A DNA stretch of 64,000 nt, taken from contig NZ_JBDFMO010000001.1 of NCBI RefSeq assembly GCF_047238305.1, positions 4,402,001-4,466,000 of the forward strand, given 5' to 3'. The translations under genes were made by a program, and so were the position numbers. Source of the DNA: Ferdinandcohnia sp047238305 (GTDB taxonomy: Bacteria; Bacillota; Bacilli; Bacillales; Bacillaceae_L). Shown one piece after another: positions 9,282 through 17,858 of the stretch. The notes under the pieces were generated by a model that was not told the DNA's origin, searched no databases, and worked only from the letters and a program-made list of their open reading frames with translations. The stretch's first letter is position 1. Every line of letters starts with the position of its first letter.

Positions 9282-9635
9282 TTATTGTTGCATGCTGCCA
9301 TATATTTCTTCAAGTGGTTTTAACATGATTTGATTTAGTTCTCCGATGACAACGCTCATGCGTTGCTCAGCTTCCATAAGTCTTGCAATAGTAGGATGCT
9401 GTTGAACAAGCGCTACTTGTCGTTGAGCTTGCTCTACTTCTGCTTGTGAGATATCTTCACCCATCATTTGTTTTTGCTGAAGGGATAATTGTATGTTTCG
9501 GAAGCTTTCAAACAATTTCTTTGCACCTGGGTCATTGTTGACTTGATCGTATAATTGCTTTAGCTGTTTAAACTCATCGCTCTCACGAATTGCCTTTTCA
9601 ACACCATATGCAACATCATATAAATTTACACCCAT
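9282..9635 (-). CDS. yheA: YlbF/YmcA-family protein YheA
   Basis: A 117-residue, mostly helical, Gln-rich protein of the YlbF/YmcA (DUF964) family. YlbF and YmcA form a complex with YaaT that acts on RNase Y and on Spo0A phosphorylation, but YheA itself is not known to take part. It begins MGVNLYDVAYGVEKAI, typical of the family, with AGGAGGTAGG upstream. Single-gene unit next to yheB. Confidence 0.85.
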   Translation of the reverse strand: MGVNLYDVAYGVEKAIRESDEFKQLKQLYDQVNNDPGAKKLFESFRNIQLSLQQKQMMGEDISQAEVEQAQRQVALVQQHPTIARLMEAEQRMSVVIGELNQIMLKPLEEIYGSMQQ

Positions 9636-9781
9636 TTTACCTACCTCCTTTTCCAGTTTTACTGCGAGGAAAATGGTTCTTTTCCACTATAACAAACATT
9701 CCCAACTAATTCATCTCTATCTGTAAAATCAGGGTACTATTTATTCATATTCTTCATCACCCATTTTGCCAATACCTATTG

Positions 9782-10915
9782 TTAAAAAAACTGGGCAATG
9801 ATCCCTTGAAAAATACCAATCATTCCACCAAGCAGTGCTCCTAGATACGTAATCATTTTAAATTCACGTTTTGATATCCCTAACACCATTTCCTCCAAAC
9901 GCTCCACAGAAAACGTTCCAACCTGGTCTCTAACAATTTCCTCTAGCTTGAGGCTTTTCATCAAATTATCAATGCGGTTTACCACAAATTCGCCCGACAT
10001 TTCAATTCCTTTAGGAACAAAAGTCTCGAGGATTCGGTCTTTATATGGTCGTAATACCACATTTGCAGGGGTTGCAAGATATTTCTTAACAGGGAAGATG
10101 TGTAGTGTCTGTTCCTTTAAGAAGGTAAGAATTTTTTCTGAACCCACTTGTTCGATTACTTTATTAACCTCCAAAGCCTTCACCTTATTCCACTCTTTTT
10201 CAATTAATGATTGTAAAAGCTCATTTGTTCCTGGGCTTCTTAGGAATCTTATGATTTCTGGTTGGATTTTATCAATTAAGCTTGTGTTTCCTAGAAACAT
10301 TTGCACCATATTCCCAAGCATCCCTCGGGTGGAAAGAAAATCATCGATCATTCTTTTTAGACGAAGTTTTCCTTCTTCACTTTCAAAATACTCGACGCCT
10401 TTTACCGTGATATATTCCACTACTTCTGGAAACTTTAATTCTATTTTTGAAAGAAGCGATTCCGGAATGACATGACCGATTTCCCTTGTGCCCATCTCAT
10501 CTAAAAGATTCACATATTTCTTTTCAACCAAGGTAATTAACTTTTCCTCTGCCACTTCATCAAGATTATGTATTCCTAGATGTTTCGCAAGCTCGTTAAA
10601 ATTTTTATCTGTGTCAAGGAGTTTGCCAACCTCTTCCTTCGCCCAGCCTTCGATTGTACGGACAAAGCTTTCGTCCTTTAATTTTTTCTTTAGGCTTTCA
10701 GGTGTTAAAAGATGTTCTACTACGGTTCTTCCCATCTGTCTTGCAAGCTCATCCCTTCGTTTCGGAATTAATCCTGGTGTAAATGGAACTCGCTTTTTAC
10801 CAATGTAGATGGCATTATATGGTCGAAACAACATTTTGATTGCCAGAGAATTCGTTACTCCCCCAATAATGGCTCCAATCACCATCATAAATACGATCAT
10901 TAAAAATACATTCAT
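9782..10915 (-). CDS. yheB: DUF445-family membrane protein YheB
   Basis: A 377-residue DUF445 protein. A membrane helix at residues 3-23 and another at the C-terminus (about 355-376) flank a long charged helical domain, which suggests a membrane-tethered protein. The conserved N-terminal segment GGVTNSLAIKMLFRPY and FTPGLIPKRRDELARQMG are family hallmarks. Function is unknown. It is divergent from the YheC/YheD cluster, with 171 bp between them. Confidence 0.85.
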   Translation of the reverse strand: MNVFLMIVFMMVIGAIIGGVTNSLAIKMLFRPYNAIYIGKKRVPFTPGLIPKRRDELARQMGRTVVEHLLTPESLKKKLKDESFVRTIEGWAKEEVGKLLDTDKNFNELAKHLGIHNLDEVAEEKLITLVEKKYVNLLDEMGTREIGHVIPESLLSKIELKFPEVVEYITVKGVEYFESEEGKLRLKRMIDDFLSTRGMLGNMVQMFLGNTSLIDKIQPEIIRFLRSPGTNELLQSLIEKEWNKVKALEVNKVIEQVGSEKILTFLKEQTLHIFPVKKYLATPANVVLRPYKDRILETFVPKGIEMSGEFVVNRIDNLMKSLKLEEIVRDQVGTFSVERLEEMVLGISKREFKMITYLGALLGGMIGIFQGIIAQFF

Positions 10916-11086
10916 ACAATCACCTTCTATAATTGAACTTTATTAAGTAACAGTTTTACTTATTTTTTCATACGATACGTTACAAGACATTCGCCTAGTT
11001 TTATGGCTGAACCGTTTTCTCGATTGAAGTACCACCTTATCAATTATAGTGTTTGAACGTAAGTTTTAGCAAATGGGGTTATCAAG

Positions 11087-12460
11087 ATGACGGAAAAAAT
11101 TCTGATTGAGGTGATTCCTGTTTCTAACAAGCAGGTTTCCCCTTTGCAAATACAAATGAGTGACAAGATTTTTCAAGAATTTGGGTTACAAAACCTACAG
11201 AAAATTGAATTATCGTGCAGCAGGAATAGTGTCATTGTCGAAATCGTATCTATTAATGAGAGTGAGCCTGTGATTCAATGTAGTGACTTCATTTTGCAGG
11301 AACTGCAGCTTCCTCCTGAGAATTTTTCGATTACTCTTTTAAAACGAGCAAATGCCAAGCTTGAAATCGGTCCAGTGGTTGGACTTTTAACAGAGGTAAA
11401 CGACAAACACAATCAAATATCACTCGGCTCAATCGAAGAGTTTTGCCAAGAAATATCACTTTACGCTAACGAAATCGGGGTATTTTTTTATGTATTCTCT
11501 TTAAATAGCTTTTATAAGCATAGTGGGTATATCTACTTTGATGGAACGTGGAAAAGGTCCATTGTTCCATACCCTCAGGTGGTTCACAATCGGATTCACT
11601 CCCGTAAACGGGAACAATCCCGAAGGTTTATCGATTTTACAAATGAATTACAGATGAACCATGTTCCATATTTCAATGATCATTTTTTAAATAAATGGGA
11701 AGTCCATGAAATATTAAAAGAAAATGAGCATCTTCATTCATATATCCCTGAAACCGCGCTGTTAACAAGTCGAGATGTTCTCTTTGAAATGCTAGAGAAA
11801 TATCCATGTGTTTTTGTAAAACCAGTCCATGGAAGTCAAGGTAGAAATATTTTTCGAATTCATAAAACAGACGAAGATAAATATTTATTAGATTATACAA
11901 CCTTCTCAGGTGACATTGAGACTGTCCATTATAGCTTTGCGTCCCTGTTTCAATCCCTATTCTCAAGGTTAAAACAACATACATTTATTGTTCAGGAATG
12001 TATTTCACTACTACTATATAAGGAAAAACCATTGGACTTTCGGGTGCTATGTCAAAAGCAATCAAGTGACAAGTGGCAACTAACTTCTGTGATTGCACGA
12101 GTATCATCAAAGGATCAATTTGTTTCAAACCTTGCAAGAGGTGGAGAAATGGAAAAGGTCCATAAAGTTCTTATCGAAAACTTTGATGTAAAACAAATTC
12201 CTCATATTAAAAAGTTAATGAAAGAGTTAGCACTGGAGGTTGCTGCCATCATTGATGGAACGGACGACGGAATATTTGCAGAGTTAGGAATCGATCTTGC
12301 ACTTGATGAAAATGGGAAACCAACAATTATTGAGGTCAATACAAAGCCATCCAAAAACCAAGAACAGGATCAATTATCAAGCAAAATTCGCCCAAGTGCA
12401 AAAGCAATTTTACAGCATTGTGTTTATTTAGTACAGCATAGTTTAATAAACGGTATGTAA
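11087..12460 (+). CDS. YheC/YheD-family spore coat-associated ATP-grasp protein, copy 1
   Basis: A 457-residue member of the YheC/YheD endospore coat-associated family with an ATP-grasp-type C-terminal half. Visible motifs: GPVVGLLTE (about 97-105), the KWEVHEIL segment, nucleotide-binding loop KPVHGSQGRNIF, DFRVLCQ and ELGIDLALDENGKPTIIEVNTKPSK, which carries the metal-ligand acid and Asn. The substrate of the family is unknown. It is first of four tandem paralogues. A CATACGATA box at 10969-10977 with AC 17 bp upstream resembles a sigma-K promoter, but this is weak evidence. Confidence 0.85.
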   Translation: MTEKILIEVIPVSNKQVSPLQIQMSDKIFQEFGLQNLQKIELSCSRNSVIVEIVSINESEPVIQCSDFILQELQLPPENFSITLLKRANAKLEIGPVVGLLTEVNDKHNQISLGSIEEFCQEISLYANEIGVFFYVFSLNSFYKHSGYIYFDGTWKRSIVPYPQVVHNRIHSRKREQSRRFIDFTNELQMNHVPYFNDHFLNKWEVHEILKENEHLHSYIPETALLTSRDVLFEMLEKYPCVFVKPVHGSQGRNIFRIHKTDEDKYLLDYTTFSGDIETVHYSFASLFQSLFSRLKQHTFIVQECISLLLYKEKPLDFRVLCQKQSSDKWQLTSVIARVSSKDQFVSNLARGGEMEKVHKVLIENFDVKQIPHIKKLMKELALEVAAIIDGTDDGIFAELGIDLALDENGKPTIIEVNTKPSKNQEQDQLSSKIRPSAKAILQHCVYLVQHSLINGM

Positions 12461-12476
12461 GAAAGGAGAGGGTCTT

Positions 12477-13547
12477 ATGATTTCACTGGGTTTTGTTACG
12501 CTTTATCCAAACCAGGAACGCGGCTATGCGACGGAACTCGCCAAACGGGCTCCTGAATTCGGGATACAACTGTACCGCTTTACTCCAACATCAATTGAAC
12601 CCACCTCTGAATTAGTTCATGGAGAAACATATAATCACAAGACTAATAAGTGGGAACAAAGCAGTTTTGAAATTCCAATGTTTTTATATGACCGCTGTTT
12701 TTATTCAAATGATGAAGTCTCTAAAAAAAGTCAGCCAATAATGAACTGGTTAAAGTTACGTCCAGCAAATGTTTTTTTAGGGCACGGGTTACCAAACAAA
12801 TGGGAAATATACAAAACCTTACGTCTAGATAAGGAATTATCTCCCTATGTCCCTTCTACCCAGCAAGCTCTCTCCTCTTCTGCTATCCTACGAGCTTTAA
12901 CGAAAAAGCATCAAATCATCCTAAAACCAGAGAAAGGGTCAATGGGAAAAGGAATTATTGGTCTTTTTCTCCATCGTAATTATGTAGAGGTTCTCTATAA
13001 AGATGAAAAACTTCTAAAAAAGAACCAATTTACAACAAGAAGAGATTTAAAAACGTGGCTTGACTCCATAATTAGCAATCAACCGTACTTATTACAACCG
13101 TATTTGCCGCTCCACAATGAAGAGAACCGTCCTTTTGATATTCGCATTTTACTTCAAAAAGACAGCCAAGGAAAATGGATGGAACAAGGTCGCGGGATTC
13201 GCCTTGGAATGCCAGATCATCTTATTTCTAATTTGGGTGGTGGCGGAGAAACTCGCTCTTATGAAAGCTGGACAGATAATATGTCTTTTCATCAGAAACA
13301 ATTACTTTCGGAAAATATTCATACAATTAATAATAGGCTACCAGAATTATTAGAAGAGCAATTTGAACCTCTGTTTGAAATCGGCGTTGATTTAGGTCTT
13401 ACAAGTGAGGGGGCCATCTGGATTTTAGATACCAATTCAAAGCCAGGTAGAAAGGTTCTTTTAGAAACAAATCCATCACAAGAGGATGCCCTGTACAAAA
13501 CACCATTACAATATTGCCTCCATCTTCATTCAAAACAAACTACTTAG
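12477..13547 (+). CDS. YheC/YheD-family ATP-grasp protein, copy 2 (short form)
   Basis: A 356-residue paralogue of the preceding gene, 16 bp downstream. It lacks the N-terminal domain of about 100 residues found in copies 1 and 3 and begins directly at the ISLGFVTL segment that matches GPLIGIFT-like segments elsewhere. Motifs: KWEIYKTL, LKPEKGSMGKGI, DIRILLQK, and EIGVDLGLTSEGAIWILDTNSKPGRK. ATG follows AAAGGAGAGGG. It resembles YheC of B. subtilis in length; which copy is orthologous to which B. subtilis gene cannot be settled here. Confidence 0.82.
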   Translation: MISLGFVTLYPNQERGYATELAKRAPEFGIQLYRFTPTSIEPTSELVHGETYNHKTNKWEQSSFEIPMFLYDRCFYSNDEVSKKSQPIMNWLKLRPANVFLGHGLPNKWEIYKTLRLDKELSPYVPSTQQALSSSAILRALTKKHQIILKPEKGSMGKGIIGLFLHRNYVEVLYKDEKLLKKNQFTTRRDLKTWLDSIISNQPYLLQPYLPLHNEENRPFDIRILLQKDSQGKWMEQGRGIRLGMPDHLISNLGGGGETRSYESWTDNMSFHQKQLLSENIHTINNRLPELLEEQFEPLFEIGVDLGLTSEGAIWILDTNSKPGRKVLLETNPSQEDALYKTPLQYCLHLHSKQTT

Positions 13548-13620
13548 AAAAGCGCAAAGTGCTCGGATATTTGCTTATGTTCGGTAGACGATGGCGCTTA
13601 GAGCTAGACACACTTAAAAA
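13548..13620. repeat. short hairpin repeat with GCGC ends
   Basis: The intergenic stretch starts AAAAGCGCAAAGTGC and ends GATGGCGCTTAGAGC, so AAGCGC and GCGCTT can pair across about 45 nt. It resembles a shorter relative of the long hairpin at 16166-16278. It separates copies 2 and 3 of the ATP-grasp genes without a clear T-run. Confidence 0.45.
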
Positions 13621-13632
13621 GGAGCTGAAAAA

Positions 13633-14991
13633 ATGCGCACACCGCTGTCACTTAAAATAACGCAGGAGGAAACAGGAAAAGTGTATATTCCTTCTACCAT
13701 TCAATTAAAAACACCTATTAAACATATTCTGTTTGGAACGTCCTCCTGTGATTGTGAGGTTATCCAAGTCGATAAACAGGAAATCAAATTGTCAGAAGAT
13801 ATATTTGTAGCCTTAAAGATTCCATACACAAGTACAACACAAATTTTTATCCTTGAAGATCATCTTTACATGGGTCCTCTTATTGGAATTTTCACTGCAG
13901 GTTTTAGTGAGTCAATGATTCGTCCAATTGGAGAGAGAACCCTATTCTTTGCAAAACTTTTAGCTCAAGAAAAAGCAGTTGGAGCTTATGTATTTATTTT
14001 TGGTGCGAAGCATATTGATTGGGAAAAAGGGACAATTCATGGCCTATTCCATAATCATAATGGCTGGGAAACGGTTGAAGTTCCATTTCCTAATGTGGTC
14101 TATGACCGCCTTCCAAACCGCCGAACTGAAAAACATAAAGCCTTACGTGAAATCAAACAACGAATGCAACATGAGTACTTAATTCCCTGGTTTAATCCTG
14201 GCTTTTTTGATAAATGGGAAATTCATCAGTTATTAGAAGGAGACCATCGTGTTTCAACTTATTTACCCGAAACCCATAAAAGTCCGACCTTTACTTTAAT
14301 TGAACGTATGCTATCGAAATATCAGCATGTTTACATTAAACCTGCAAACGGTAGTCTTGGTTTAGGTATTTATCAAGTTTTATTTGACCGCGAAGCTGGA
14401 AATTATTATTGTCGCTATCGTGATCAGGACGGGAAAAATCGTCTTCAGCGTTTTTCTTCCATTGAATCATTTATCAACACGCACTTCCGCAAAAAACAAT
14501 TGGAGCATTATATCGTCCAACAAGGAATTCATTTGCTCCGAAATGATCATAAAACAATTGATTTTAGAATCCATACAAATAAGGATGAAAAAGGCAAATG
14601 GCAGGTCAGCGTGATGGCAGGAAAAATCGCTGGACGTGGTAGCGTGACAACACATCTAAACAACGGGGGCGTCGTTCGTACACTCACAGAAATTTTTCCA
14701 GATATAGAAGAATGTAAGAAAGTAACGGATTCTCTTAAACAGGCAGCACTATCTTTAAGTGAAGCAATTGATTCTAGACAAAAAGGGCATATTGGGGAAC
14801 TTGGATTTGATTTAGGAATCGATAAAAATGGCAGTGTTTGGCTGTTCGAGGCAAACTCTAAGCCAGGTCGTTCCATTTTTTCGCATCCAAAGCTAAGAAA
14901 ATATGATAAACTCTCAAGCAGACTTCCTCTTCAATATGCTCTCTATCTAACTGAAACAACCATTAAGAAGCCAGAGGAAGTTTACAAATGA
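13633..14991 (+). CDS. YheC/YheD-family ATP-grasp protein, copy 3
   Basis: A 452-residue paralogue with the long N-terminal domain. Motifs: GPLIGIFTAGF (about 78-88), VYDRLPNRR, KWEIHQLL, KPANGSLGLGIY, DFRIHTNKDEKGKW, GHIGELGFDLGIDKNGSVW and EANSKPGRS. It resembles B. subtilis YheD in length and layout. AAAGGAGCTG precedes the ATG. Its stop overlaps the start of copy 4 (4 bp, ATGA), so copies 3 and 4 are translationally coupled. Confidence 0.85.
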   Translation: MRTPLSLKITQEETGKVYIPSTIQLKTPIKHILFGTSSCDCEVIQVDKQEIKLSEDIFVALKIPYTSTTQIFILEDHLYMGPLIGIFTAGFSESMIRPIGERTLFFAKLLAQEKAVGAYVFIFGAKHIDWEKGTIHGLFHNHNGWETVEVPFPNVVYDRLPNRRTEKHKALREIKQRMQHEYLIPWFNPGFFDKWEIHQLLEGDHRVSTYLPETHKSPTFTLIERMLSKYQHVYIKPANGSLGLGIYQVLFDREAGNYYCRYRDQDGKNRLQRFSSIESFINTHFRKKQLEHYIVQQGIHLLRNDHKTIDFRIHTNKDEKGKWQVSVMAGKIAGRGSVTTHLNNGGVVRTLTEIFPDIEECKKVTDSLKQAALSLSEAIDSRQKGHIGELGFDLGIDKNGSVWLFEANSKPGRSIFSHPKLRKYDKLSSRLPLQYALYLTETTIKKPEEVYK

Positions 14992-16172
14992 GTACTATTT
15001 ATTATCATATTGAAAAAAAGCAATGGTATCAATGTGAGGAAAAAAACGGGCTTTTCTTTGGAAAGACAAACACTATGATACCTTATGTAGGGAGCTGCCC
15101 AGAGCATTCGCTCCCTTTTCCTGTTAATAAAGATGGAAATCATGTTGGCCCTCTCATTGGGATTCTAACCGGTAACTCAAAAGACAACACTTTTATTGGA
15201 AATCTTAAGGTCTTAAAAAGAATTTTATTGTCCATACAGGAATATGGTGCGCTAGGAGTCGTCGTTACCCCAAATTCAATACAGGGACATTTTATGGAAG
15301 CTTTTACCTTCTACCAACCTTTGCAGAAATGGATCAAATTACAAACGCCTCTTCCAAATGCTGTGTATAATCGTATTCCTTATCGTCACATGGAGGAAAA
15401 GAAGGATTTCATTGACATTGTTTCATTCTTTAAAATGAAGGAGATCCCATTTTTTAATCCTCACTTTTTTTCTAAGTGGGAGGTTTATCAAATTTTAAAG
15501 AGGAATGATTTTGTTCAGCGATTTCTTCCCGAAACCACTCTTCTCAAAAATCTAAGGGACCTTAAAAAAATGTTTACAAAACATACAATCCTTTATATAA
15601 AAAGTTCAACCGGACATAAAGGAATTGGCCTTTACAGACTGAAAATACAGCAAAATGGAATGATTGTAGAAACAGCCCATAGAAAACAAATCTACTCATC
15701 CATCACCTCATTTTGGGAGAAAAATCAGGTTGACTTTACGAACAATAACTATTTACTTCAAGAAGCTATACAGGCAGACACCTATGACGGCAAGCGTTAT
15801 GATTTGAGAATTTTATGTCATTATCGTGATAACGGACATTTTATAAGCGGTATCGGGGTAAGAGTTGCTGGTGAAAATGGTGTGACGACACATGTCCCAA
15901 ATGGGGGCTCGATAATTCCCTATCATATCGTACGTGATCGATTTGATGAAGTCATTTTGCAAAAGCTTGTGTTTAAAATTGGAAGAACGCTTATGGACGA
16001 AACGGGAAAGTTTATTGGAGAGTTCTCCATTGATCTCGGGCGTTCTAAAAATGGTGCAATCTTCATTTATGAAATCAATTCAAAGCCAATGGTTTTTGAT
16101 GAGGTAGATATTCATCAAAAAGGACTTGAAAATTTAACCAAACTCCTTATAATGAAAGCAGCAAAAGCTTAA
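14988..16172 (+). CDS. YheC/YheD-family ATP-grasp protein, copy 4
   Basis: A 394-residue paralogue with a shortened N-terminal domain. Motifs: GPLIGILTG (about 48-56), VYNRIPYRH, KWEVYQIL, KSSTGHKGIGLYRL, DLRILCHY and GEFSIDLGRSKNGAIFIYEINSKPM. The nucleotide-binding loop starts KSSTG instead of KPxxG, the most divergent of the four, and the acidic ELGxDL segment reads EFSIDL, so activity may differ. It is the last gene of the run and is followed by a long intergenic hairpin. Confidence 0.83.
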   Translation: MSTIYYHIEKKQWYQCEEKNGLFFGKTNTMIPYVGSCPEHSLPFPVNKDGNHVGPLIGILTGNSKDNTFIGNLKVLKRILLSIQEYGALGVVVTPNSIQGHFMEAFTFYQPLQKWIKLQTPLPNAVYNRIPYRHMEEKKDFIDIVSFFKMKEIPFFNPHFFSKWEVYQILKRNDFVQRFLPETTLLKNLRDLKKMFTKHTILYIKSSTGHKGIGLYRLKIQQNGMIVETAHRKQIYSSITSFWEKNQVDFTNNNYLLQEAIQADTYDGKRYDLRILCHYRDNGHFISGIGVRVAGENGVTTHVPNGGSIIPYHIVRDRFDEVILQKLVFKIGRTLMDETGKFIGEFSIDLGRSKNGAIFIYEINSKPMVFDEVDIHQKGLENLTKLLIMKAAKA

Positions 16173-16278
16173 GCGCCTTGTTCAGCCCCGACAAGCACAA
16201 GACGAGCCAGCATGAAGGTCGCTCTTTGACCTTCTTGATGGATTGGCTTGTGACCTCGAGGGGCTAGGCGTTTAAGCT
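16166..16278. repeat. long imperfect palindrome (intergenic hairpin element)
   Basis: About 110 bp folding on itself: AGCTTAAGCGCC at the left pairs with GGCGTTTAAGCT at the right, AGCCCC with GGGGCT, and AAGGTC with GACCTT near the centre. It starts inside the last codons of the fourth ATP-grasp gene. The element type resembles short repeats scattered in Bacillaceae genomes; it carries no coding sequence. Confidence 0.7.
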
Positions 16279-16310
16279 GGATGTCAAATAAGACCTAAGG
16301 GGAGCTTACG

Positions 16311-16520
16311 ATGATTTCACATTTTCAATGGAAGCCTTTATATAAAAGCAGCAAAATTCCCGGTTGGAGCTTTTCTTTTTACTTCCAAGGAACAAAGTAT
16401 CATGGCATTTACAATAAGGATGGAAGCATTGATTGGCAAGGCAACCACCCGGATTTAAAAATCATTAATGACATTACCAAACAAATTCATGAATTGATGC
16501 TCTTCCATGTTTACGAATAA
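16311..16520 (+). CDS. yheE: YheE-family small protein
   Basis: A 69-residue protein starting MISHFQWKPLYKSSKIPGW, typical of the YheE family found next to yheC/yheD. Rich in aromatic residues; no membrane segment. Function unknown. Start ATG follows AAGGGGAGC. It is followed by a hairpin that also holds the ribosome site of the next gene. Confidence 0.8.
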   Translation: MISHFQWKPLYKSSKIPGWSFSFYFQGTKYHGIYNKDGSIDWQGNHPDLKIINDITKQIHELMLFHVYE

Positions 16521-16533
16521 GGAATCTTTTTTC

Positions 16534-16572
16534 ACCTCCTTCACATACTAAACACAAAAAGGAGGTTTTTTT
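16534..16572 (+). promoter_or_regulatory. hairpin that is both terminator-like and hides a ribosome binding site
   Basis: ACCTCCTT (16534-16541) pairs perfectly with AAGGAGGT (16559-16566), which is followed by a T-run and then the ATG at 16573. The 3' arm is the Shine-Dalgarno sequence of the next gene, so folding would both resemble an intrinsic terminator and block translation initiation. Confidence 0.6.
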
Positions 16573-16758
16573 ATGGCTAAAAAAGGAAAAGAGCGTGAAG
16601 ACCTTCAATATGAAGGGAAAGACGAAGTATTCATGGACGTGGATCGCTTCATCAACGAAGGAATGGCAGGGGGTACCGTCTACCGTTACCATGATAAAAC
16701 AAATATCGAGGAAGCACGCGAATTTGAGAAAGAAGAGCCACCGAATGTAATTGAATAA
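16573..16758 (+). CDS. small acidic hypothetical protein
   Basis: A 61-residue charged, soluble protein (MAKKGKEREDLQYEGKDEV...). Not recognised as a named family. It has a strong AGGAGG site 7 nt from the ATG, embedded in a hairpin, and a clear terminator downstream, which supports a real gene. Codon use looks like its neighbours. Position after yheE and before the msmX regulator suggests nothing firm about function. Confidence 0.7.
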   Translation: MAKKGKEREDLQYEGKDEVFMDVDRFINEGMAGGTVYRYHDKTNIEEAREFEKEEPPNVIE

Positions 16759-16773
16759 CAAGTTAGCGACTTA

Positions 16774-16807
16774 GTCTCCTTCTGTTATAATAGAAGGAGA
16801 CTTTTTT
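16774..16807 (+). terminator. terminator after small acidic protein gene
   Basis: GTCTCCTTCT/AGAAGGAGAC perfect 10-bp stem with an 8-nt loop, then TTTTTT. Confidence 0.9.
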
Positions 16808-16841
16808 ACGGTTATTTGATTGAATTAAAGGAGCATTTTAC

Positions 16842-17741
16842 ATGATTGAAAATTTGATGAAGCATTATAAGGATGCTTTTATAACAGGAGAATCACCATA
16901 TAAAACAGATTTATATTCATGGTTTTTGACAGATACTGGAACCTTTTTTGGGATTAAAAAGGAACGTCTTTCTACAAAAGAGACCTCCCTTTTATCTTCC
17001 CTATTCACACCATATGGCACGCATGTCAATGATATGAACGATACACAGGCATTTTGGTATAACCTCTTGTTTTTACAACAAGGGACCCTATCACCTGATC
17101 AATTTTCTTTTTCGCAGTGTCGTTTCATTCAATTTTATGCTGACCAACCGATTACCGACCATGTTGAATTCCAGGAGGCCATTCAGGCACTTTTACCAAG
17201 AGATACTATCTTTCTTTGGGAAAATGATTCAAGCGGTGTTCTAATAGAAACAAGAAACGAGGAAATAATTGAGGATGTCTTTTATGATGAAATCACCGTG
17301 ACATTAACAAGTGATTTTTACACAGACATGCGTTTGTTTATTGGACAAACCCATCCCCTTTCTGACAATCTTGGATCTCTTTTTCATACTGAAAAAGAAT
17401 GGTTTCAAAAGGGTATCCTCTTTTTACACAAACAAAAGGTTTATCGATTACATGATATTCTGCCATTTTTATTACTTGAAGGAATGGATGAAGATTTTCG
17501 GAACCAACTGAAAAATGTAATTCCGGAAGAACTTCAAACTGATCATGAGTTACTAGAAACGATAAAGGTTTTCTTTGAAAGTGATTTGAATGTTTCAAAT
17601 GCAGCGAAGCGATTGTATATGCACCGAAATAGCCTGCAGTACCGAATCGAGAAATTCATTGAAAAGACGGGAATTGATATTAAGCATTTCCACGGTGCGG
17701 TAACAACCTATTTAGCCATTCTAGACCTTGAGCATTTTTAG
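16842..17741 (+). CDS. PucR/CdaR-type helix-turn-helix protein next to msmX (YxkF-like)
   Basis: A 299-residue protein whose C-terminal 60 residues (FFESDLNVSNAAKRLYMHRNSLQYRIEKFIEKTG) match the PucR/CdaR C-terminal helix-turn-helix used by sugar-acid and purine regulators. The N-terminal 230 residues are not a domain I recognise. B. subtilis yxkF also lies beside msmX, and this is probably its counterpart. It precedes msmX by 117 bp on the same strand, so it may regulate msmX or a sugar uptake gene; that is inference. Confidence 0.75.
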   Translation: MIENLMKHYKDAFITGESPYKTDLYSWFLTDTGTFFGIKKERLSTKETSLLSSLFTPYGTHVNDMNDTQAFWYNLLFLQQGTLSPDQFSFSQCRFIQFYADQPITDHVEFQEAIQALLPRDTIFLWENDSSGVLIETRNEEIIEDVFYDEITVTLTSDFYTDMRLFIGQTHPLSDNLGSLFHTEKEWFQKGILFLHKQKVYRLHDILPFLLLEGMDEDFRNQLKNVIPEELQTDHELLETIKVFFESDLNVSNAAKRLYMHRNSLQYRIEKFIEKTGIDIKHFHGAVTTYLAILDLEHF

Positions 17742-17829
17742 AATTGGTAGACATGCACGAAAACCCTTTCAACGTTTTGTGCAATTTACACATTTACGCA
17801 TTTTTCTCTTTAAAGTAAACTTTAGCTAT

Positions 17830-17843
17830 AGAAAACGTTTACA
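17830..17843. promoter_or_regulatory. putative cre site before msmX
   Basis: AGAAAACGTTTACA; its complement TGTAAACGTTTTCT fits the cre core TGNAANCGNWNNCW completely. It lies between the likely promoter and the AGGAGG of msmX, where CcpA would act as a roadblock. Binding is inferred. Confidence 0.5.
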
Positions 17844-17858
17844 CTAGGAGGAGAAAAA

